Shown here: one piece after another, positions 16,326 to 20,054 of the stretch | Layout: each line of letters opens with the position of its first letter | Position numbering within the stretch: position 1 is the stretch's first letter | Source of the DNA: Streptosporangiaceae bacterium | GTDB taxonomy: Bacteria; Actinomycetota; Actinomycetes; Streptosporangiales; Streptosporangiaceae | Assembly (NCBI GenBank): GCA_025934635.1 | Contig: JAICWX010000151.1 | Location: forward strand, 1 to 20,054 | Length of the DNA stretch: 20,054 bases | Direction of reading: 5' to 3' | Position numbers and translations under genes: made by a program | Notes under the pieces: generated by a model | Told to the model about the DNA's origin: nothing | What the model saw: only the letters and a program-made list of their open reading frames with translations | Databases searched by the model: none

Positions 16326-16908
16326 GCTGCACGATATCGCCGGGATGCCAGGCGTGCGCGGCCAGCCGCTCGTCCACCGGGGCGCCGGTGAGCCGGTTGG
16401 CCAGGGTGGACATCGTGTAGGTGCCGATGCCGAGGACCACCTCGAGCGCGTTCTGGGTCGTGTAGCCGCTGGCCAGGAAGTCCCGCAGCGCCGCGTCGCC
16501 CACGTCGCCCGCGGTCTCCAGGACCCGCAGGGTGAAGACCCGGATCGCGTCCAGGCGCTCATCCGCGAGCGGCCCGGAGCCGCGCAGCGCCGCGATGAGC
16601 TCCGGGTCGGCGCCGAGGGCGGTCAGCGTGGCCGTGTGCATAGCCACGCAGATGTGACAGCCGTTCTGGGTGGCGACGGTCATGACCAGCACCTCACGGG
16701 CCAGCTGGTCGAGCGTGGTGCTGTCGAAGAGCGCGGTGAGCTTGCCGAAGCCCTCGGTCAGCTGCGGCGACGCGACCATCCGGGCCATCGCGGCCGGCAG
16801 GTAGCCGAGGTGGTCCCGGGTCGCGGTCAGGAACCGGCGGGCGGCCGGCGGCGCCGATTCGACGGTGTACTCGGTGAAAACGGAGCCTGACAGGATGTCA
16901 GCAGGCAT
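16312..16908 (-). CDS. AhpD-like / carboxymuconolactone decarboxylase-family protein
   Basis: A 198-aa all-helical protein of the AhpD-like superfamily. The signature E-x11-C-x2-C-x3-H is complete: E72, C84, C87 and H91 in REVLVMTVATQNGCHICVAMH. These residues form a redox-active disulfide and proton relay in AhpD, so a peroxidase or thiol-reductase role is likely; the physiological substrate is unknown. The N-terminal part (AARRFLTATRDHLGYLPAAMARMVASPQLTEG) is typical of the peroxidase-related uncharacterised subgroup. GAGGAG lies eight nt before ATG 16908. It is divergent from marR across 66 bp that contain the palindromic operator, so repression relieved by an oxidant or electrophile is a reasonable inference. 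Confidence 0.9.
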   Translation of the reverse strand: MPADILSGSVFTEYTVESAPPAARRFLTATRDHLGYLPAAMARMVASPQLTEGFGKLTALFDSTTLDQLAREVLVMTVATQNGCHICVAMHTATLTALGADPELIAALRGSGPLADERLDAIRVFTLRVLETAGDVGDAALRDFLASGYTTQNALEVVLGIGTYTMSTLANRLTGAPVDERLAAHAWHPGDIVQHGGK

Positions 16909-16930
16909 GATGATCTCTCCTCGGATAAGC

Positions 16931-16949
16931 TAGACAACTAGGTTGTCTA
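16931..16949. promoter_or_regulatory. Palindromic operator between the AhpD-like gene and marR
   Basis: TAGACAAC and GTTGTCTA form perfect 8-bp arms around a TAG spacer. The surroundings are AT-rich against the GC-rich background, and a TATAAC at 16948-16953 overlaps the right arm. Size and symmetry fit a MarR dimer site. Confidence 0.75.
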
Positions 16950-16961
16950 TAACAGTAAACA

Positions 16962-16972
16962 AGGTTGTCTAT
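16962..16972 (+). promoter_or_regulatory. Second operator half-site before marR
   Basis: AGGTTGTCTAT repeats exactly the 11 bases at 16940-16950, 22 bp (two helical turns) further on. It ends three bases before the marR ATG and overlaps the place where its ribosome binding site should be. Confidence 0.6.
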
Positions 16973-16974
16973 CT

Positions 16975-17439
16975 ATGTCAAATGACGCCTACGGCTTCGA
17001 GCTGCCGCTGCTGCTGTTCGGCGGGTTCCGGTCGATCATCGACGAGCTGCACGCCGAGCTGGCCCGGCGCGGCCATCCCGGGGTGCGCCCGGCGCACGGC
17101 TTCGCGTTGCAGGCGATCGGCCTGGACGGGGCCACCGCCGCCGAGGCCGGCCGCCGGCTCGGCATCTCCAAGCAGGCCGCGGGCAAGACGATCGACCGCC
17201 TCGAGGAGCTCGGCTACGTGCAGCGTTCCGGCGACGACGCCGACCGCCGGCGCAAGCTGGCCCGGCTCACCCCGCGCGGCGCCGAGGTGCTGGCCCTGTC
17301 CGCGATGATCTTCAGCGACATCCGGTCCCGGTGGGCCGGCACGCTGGGGGCGGCCCGGCTAGCCGACATGGAAGCCGGGCTGCGGACAATGGCGCCGGCC
17401 GAGACCTTCCGCCTCGACGTACCCGGCTGGCTCGGCTAG
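16975..17439 (+). CDS. MarR-family transcriptional regulator
   Basis: A 154-aa winged helix-turn-helix repressor. Residues about 50-75 (LDGATAAEAGRRLGISKQAAGKTIDRL) form the helix-turn-helix, and DDADRRRKLARLTPRG at 87-102 is the wing with the usual basic residues. Flanking helices would make the dimer interface. ATG 16975 has only a weak AAGG about ten nt upstream, and the operator half-site covers that area. The gene is divergent from the AhpD-like/GNAT pair and probably represses them and itself through the shared operator. No cysteine is present in the protein, so direct thiol sensing is unlikely and a small ligand is more plausible. Its stop shares a CTAG with the stop of the next, convergent gene. 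Confidence 0.92.
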   Translation: MSNDAYGFELPLLLFGGFRSIIDELHAELARRGHPGVRPAHGFALQAIGLDGATAAEAGRRLGISKQAAGKTIDRLEELGYVQRSGDDADRRRKLARLTPRGAEVLALSAMIFSDIRSRWAGTLGAARLADMEAGLRTMAPAETFRLDVPGWLG

Positions 17440-18065
17440 CGCCCGCCAACCTCCGCGCTCGGGTGGAGCACGGGCCGGTACCCGGCCGCCAGCACGGCCA
17501 CGGTGACCTGCGGCGTGATCACCGTCACCGGGTCGCTGGGGACCCCGCCGGGCCGCTCGGCGTAGCCGCCGGGGGCCCAGGCCAGCAGGCGGCCGTCATG
17601 CACCAGGCAGGGATGACCGCCGATGTCCACCATGGTCCCGGACGGCAGCCCGGCCAGCGGAGCCTGGTAAGTGCGCCGGACGCCCGGCCGGACGAGGCGG
17701 CTGGCGTGCAGGCGCGCGTCGATCTCCGGGGCCCCGGGTAGCGCGCCGCCGGGCGCGACGGCGCGTGCCCAGGCCTGCTTGAACGCCTGGTACTCCCGGT
17801 AGCGGCATTCCCCGCACGGGCGGTGCCCGGCCGCCAGCCCGGTGGCCTCGTCGAGGACGTACAGCTCGGTCAGGTGCCCCGGCCGCCACTGCTGCCGGCG
17901 CCGGCCCTTGAACGAGAGCACGCAGATGACCCAGCCCCGGCCGCGGGCGTAGCGGGCCAGCCGGCCCTCGCGGTCGAGCAGCGGCCCGCGGTTGCCCCAG
18001 AACAGGCCGCGGTCGGGCACGGCGATCAGCTCGCCGTACGGGGTCACGCGGTTCTGCCGCGGCAT
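17436..18065 (-). CDS. Uncharacterised protein with HRPCxxC motif
   Basis: A 209-aa soluble protein that I cannot assign a function. The opening MPRQNRVTPYGELIAVPDRG, a central LTELYVLDEATGLAAGHRPCGECRYREYQAF (65-95) and the C-terminal ITPQVTVAVLAAGYRPVLHPSA look like a conserved family of hypothetical proteins that I recall from actinobacteria and some proteobacteria. H81-R-P-C84-G-E-C87-R resembles the zinc-binding PCxxC of Ada-type proteins, and H151-P-C153 might contribute another ligand; metal binding is inference. No signal peptide or membrane helix is seen. ATG 18065 has GGGAG about 10 nt upstream. It converges on marR with a 4-bp overlap. Confidence 0.82.
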   Translation of the reverse strand: MPRQNRVTPYGELIAVPDRGLFWGNRGPLLDREGRLARYARGRGWVICVLSFKGRRRQQWRPGHLTELYVLDEATGLAAGHRPCGECRYREYQAFKQAWARAVAPGGALPGAPEIDARLHASRLVRPGVRRTYQAPLAGLPSGTMVDIGGHPCLVHDGRLLAWAPGGYAERPGGVPSDPVTVITPQVTVAVLAAGYRPVLHPSAEVGGR

Positions 18066-18390
18066 GGACTCTAGTCTCCCACCTTCCGCGATACCGTGGA
18101 CGAGCGCCGGACCGCGGCCATCGAGGTCCCGCGGCTGTTCGCCGGGAGCCTGGAGAGCGCCGACCAGCCTGGACGCAGCGGCATCTGGACCTGATGTCCG
18201 GCGTGACGTTCCGCGAAGCCGTCCGCCGCCGGAGCAGGCCGCGCCGCTGCAGGCAAGGTATCAAAAGACGCGATTCAGCGAAGTTTGCATCTAGTTTCAG
18301 CCAACTTGAAGCGTCACGTACCGGCCGGCCCGGCCTGCCGGTAAGTTACCTTCCGACCGAAAACAGGGGGCTTGAGGAGCGAAGGGCTTA
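18066..18390. other. Intergenic region upstream of the secreted hydrolase
   Basis: This 325-bp stretch lies between divergent genes. The left 130 bp are GC-rich and include a short open frame of 32 codons from GTG 18103 that I do not recognise. The section 18258-18312 is markedly AT-richer and is the likely promoter area, but I could not pair a convincing -35 with a -10. GAGGAG at 18374-18379 and AAGGG at 18382-18386 precede the hydrolase ATG. Confidence 0.6.
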
Positions 18391-19848
18391 ATGGTGCGTC
18401 TGAGAAAAATAGCCGGGATGGTGCTCACCGCGGGCCTGGTTGCCGGGGGGTTCACGGCGAGCACGGCGGGCACCGCCTCCGCGGCGTCGGCCTGCGGCGG
18501 CTCCGGCAGCGTGAGCACGGTCAACGGCAAGCTGGCGGACGGGGCGGCGTACCTGCTCCAGTGCCCGGCCGGCGCCTGGAACGGCACCTTGTACCTGTAC
18601 AGCCACGGTTACGTCACGCCCGGCGCGGCCAACCCGGCCCAGGACGCGGGCGACCCGGTCACCGCCGCCTGGATGCTGTCCCACGGCTACGCGCTGGCAG
18701 GCTCGTCCTACGCCTCCACCGGCTGGGCCATCGCCCAGGCGCTGCCGGACCAGATCAGCACGCTGAACGCCTTCGGCAGCAAGTACGGCCAGCCCCGGAC
18801 CACGGTCGCCTGGGGGCACTCGCTGGGCGGCATCATCACCGCCGGGCTGATCCAGGACTTCCCCAAGCGGTTCGACGCCGCGCTGCCCATGTGCGGCGTG
18901 CTGTCCGGCGGCGTGGCCACCTGGAACACCGGGCTCGACGCGGCGTTCGCGTTCCAGCAGCTGGTCGCCCCCTCGGTCCAGGTCGCCAACATCACCAACC
19001 CGACGGCCAACCTGCAGGCGGCCGAGGCCGCGGGAACCCAGGCCCAGCAGACGCCGCAGGGCCGGGCCCGTATCGCGCTGGTCTCCGCGCTTGGTGACGA
19101 ACCCGGGTGGTTCACCCCGCTGTCGCCCGAGCCCGCGGCTGATGACTACGCCGCCCAGGAGGCCAACCAGTTCCTGTGGGGCTCGCAGGTGACCTTCCCG
19201 TTCGCCTTCGCCCTCCGGGCCGAGCTCGAGGCCCGGGCGGGCGGCAACCCGTCCTGGAACACCGGCGTCAACTACGCCGCTGACCTGGCCAAGTCCGCGG
19301 ACTTCAAGGAGGTCAAGGCGCTCTACCGGGCCGCCGGGCTCAGCCTGGGCCACGACCTGCAGACGCTGAACGGCGCGAAGCGGATCAAGGCCAACCCGAA
19401 CGCCGAGGCCTACCTGATCAAGAACATCTCCTTCAACGGCGGCATCGCGGTCCCGGTGCTCACGATGCACACCACCGGGGACGGGCTCGTGGTCCCGGAG
19501 AACGAGCAGGCCTACGCCAGCGCCGTCAAGCGGGCGCACAAGACCAGCCTGCTCCGCCAGGTCTACGTCAGCCGGGCCGGCCACTGCGCGTTCACCCCGG
19601 CCGAGACGGTCACCGCCGTCCAGACCCTGGAGAACCGCATGTCCACCGGGCAGTGGAACGTGCCCAGCCCGGCGGGCATGAACAAGGCGGCCGCGGCGCT
19701 CGGCCCGCAGCTCAACATCTTCTCCGCCGGCGGCAAGGTCACCCCGACGGCGCCCGCCTTCACCAGCTACCGCCCGGCTAAGTACCTCCGCCCCTTCAAC
19801 CTGTTCCCGCAGTTCAGCAAGCCGCCGCTGCCGTTCGCTAAGCAGTAG
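18391..19848 (+). CDS. Secreted alpha/beta hydrolase
   Basis: A 485-aa protein with an N-terminal export signal: basic VRLRK, a hydrophobic core at about 7-22, and an Ala/Ser-rich cleavage area (AxA near 29-34). The nucleophile elbow is GHSLGG with S144; TTGDGLVVPENEQ supplies D364 and RAGHCAF supplies H398, giving a complete catalytic triad in order. LYLYSHGYV at 67-75 is the usual oxyanion-hole strand. Four cysteines (35, 58, 168, 399) could form disulfides after export. A region of about 180 residues between S144 and the Asp is probably a lid. The substrate is unknown; esterase or peptidase activity are both possible. ATG 18391 is preceded by GAGGAG (11 nt) and AAGGG (4 nt). Confidence 0.9.
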   Translation: MVRLRKIAGMVLTAGLVAGGFTASTAGTASAASACGGSGSVSTVNGKLADGAAYLLQCPAGAWNGTLYLYSHGYVTPGAANPAQDAGDPVTAAWMLSHGYALAGSSYASTGWAIAQALPDQISTLNAFGSKYGQPRTTVAWGHSLGGIITAGLIQDFPKRFDAALPMCGVLSGGVATWNTGLDAAFAFQQLVAPSVQVANITNPTANLQAAEAAGTQAQQTPQGRARIALVSALGDEPGWFTPLSPEPAADDYAAQEANQFLWGSQVTFPFAFALRAELEARAGGNPSWNTGVNYAADLAKSADFKEVKALYRAAGLSLGHDLQTLNGAKRIKANPNAEAYLIKNISFNGGIAVPVLTMHTTGDGLVVPENEQAYASAVKRAHKTSLLRQVYVSRAGHCAFTPAETVTAVQTLENRMSTGQWNVPSPAGMNKAAAALGPQLNIFSAGGKVTPTAPAFTSYRPAKYLRPFNLFPQFSKPPLPFAKQ

Positions 19849-19854
19849 CCCGGC

Positions 19855-20054
19855 TCAACGGCCCGGGTGGCCCGCCCCGGTGACGGCGGCGCGCCACCCG
19901 GCCTCGGCCTCTCCCATGGGAGTGGTCGGGGGGCCCTGGACGAACGGCCAGATCTCCTCGGCGATGCCCCGCCAGTCCGCGGTCGCGGACAGCTCGCCGA
20001 GGAGCGCGAACAGCCCCAGGTTGATGCGCTGCAGGATGACGTAGGACCGGGGAA
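19855..20054 (-). CDS. Probable AarF/ABC1-family protein, C-terminal end (5' part beyond window)
   Basis: An open - strand frame enters from the right edge and ends at TGA 19857-19855. It encodes PRSYVILQRINLGLFALLGE, then LSATADWRGIAEEIWPF and PPTTPMGEAEAGWR before a short tail. I recall such an ending (RINLGL, W-R-x-I-A-E-E-x-W-P-F, PxTPxGEAE) in actinobacterial AarF/ABC1/UbiB-type kinase-like proteins. The kinase-like core is outside the window, so the family call rests on about 65 residues. It converges on the hydrolase with six bases between the stop codons. Confidence 0.6.
   Translation of the reverse strand, partial: PRSYVILQRINLGLFALLGELSATADWRGIAEEIWPFVQGPPTTPMGEAEAGWRAAVTGAGHPGR

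Noticed and set aside
18103..18201. Possible 32-aa peptide starting at GTG 18103
   Set aside because: No Shine-Dalgarno, no similarity that I recognise, and the length is expected by chance at this GC content.
18194..18391. A 65-codon frame ending in TAATG at the hydrolase start
   Set aside because: The overlap looks like coupling, but third positions are not GC-biased, the product is Arg-rich without motifs, and there is no ribosome binding site.
18451..18495. Lipoprotein signal (ASAC, C35) in the secreted hydrolase
   Set aside because: The -3 residue is Ala rather than Leu/Val/Ile and the cysteine is too far from the hydrophobic core; ordinary signal peptidase cleavage at an AxA fits better.
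19849..19867. CCCGG / CCGGG stem after the hydrolase as terminator
   Set aside because: Only five pairs around a nine-nt loop without a T-run, and it overlaps the stop codon of the convergent gene.

Overview
The window is very GC-rich (my estimate from reading is above 70%), uses GTG starts freely and carries the gene set of a high-GC Actinomycetota chromosome: actinobacterial DinB, a DUF3040 protein, a MoxR/DUF58/transglutaminase operon and the 5' part of the dcw (division and cell wall) cluster. Genus cannot be read from the sequence.

Left part (1-7285): the C-terminal end of a SAM-dependent methyltransferase and dinB (DNA polymerase IV), then a small DUF3040 membrane protein, all on the + strand. 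Facing them on the - strand is a tightly coupled operon read from right to left: moxR (AAA+ ATPase), a DUF58 protein and a large TgpA-like membrane transglutaminase.

Centre (7286-15736): a 338-bp divergent control region separates moxR from mraZ. It holds a good promoter for mraZ (TTGACG, 16 nt, TACAGT) overlaid by four GTGG decamers in perfect 10-bp phase, the expected architecture for MraZ autorepression. Further GTGGGG-type motifs lie in the same region, several facing moxR. The + strand then runs mraZ-rsmH-ftsL-ftsI-murE-murF-mraY, with GTGA start/stop overlaps at three junctions. These genes supply the regulator, the 16S rRNA methyltransferase, two septal divisome proteins, the two enzymes that finish the UDP-MurNAc-pentapeptide, and the translocase that makes lipid I.

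Right part (15737-20054): the dcw cluster stops after mraY. Instead of murD-ftsW-murG-murC-ftsQ-ftsZ there is an accessory-looking set: a GNAT acetyltransferase and an AhpD-like peroxidase-fold protein (- strand), a divergent MarR regulator with a clear palindromic operator, an uncharacterised protein with an HRPCxxC motif, a secreted alpha/beta hydrolase, and the C-terminus of a probable AarF/ABC1-family protein running off the right edge.

Most of the window is well-known biology. The points worth a second look are the two-sided GTGGGG motif field between moxR and mraZ, the break of the dcw cluster after mraY, the MarR/AhpD control region, and the uncharacterised HRPCxxC protein. I see no CRISPR array, insertion sequence, tRNA or rRNA.
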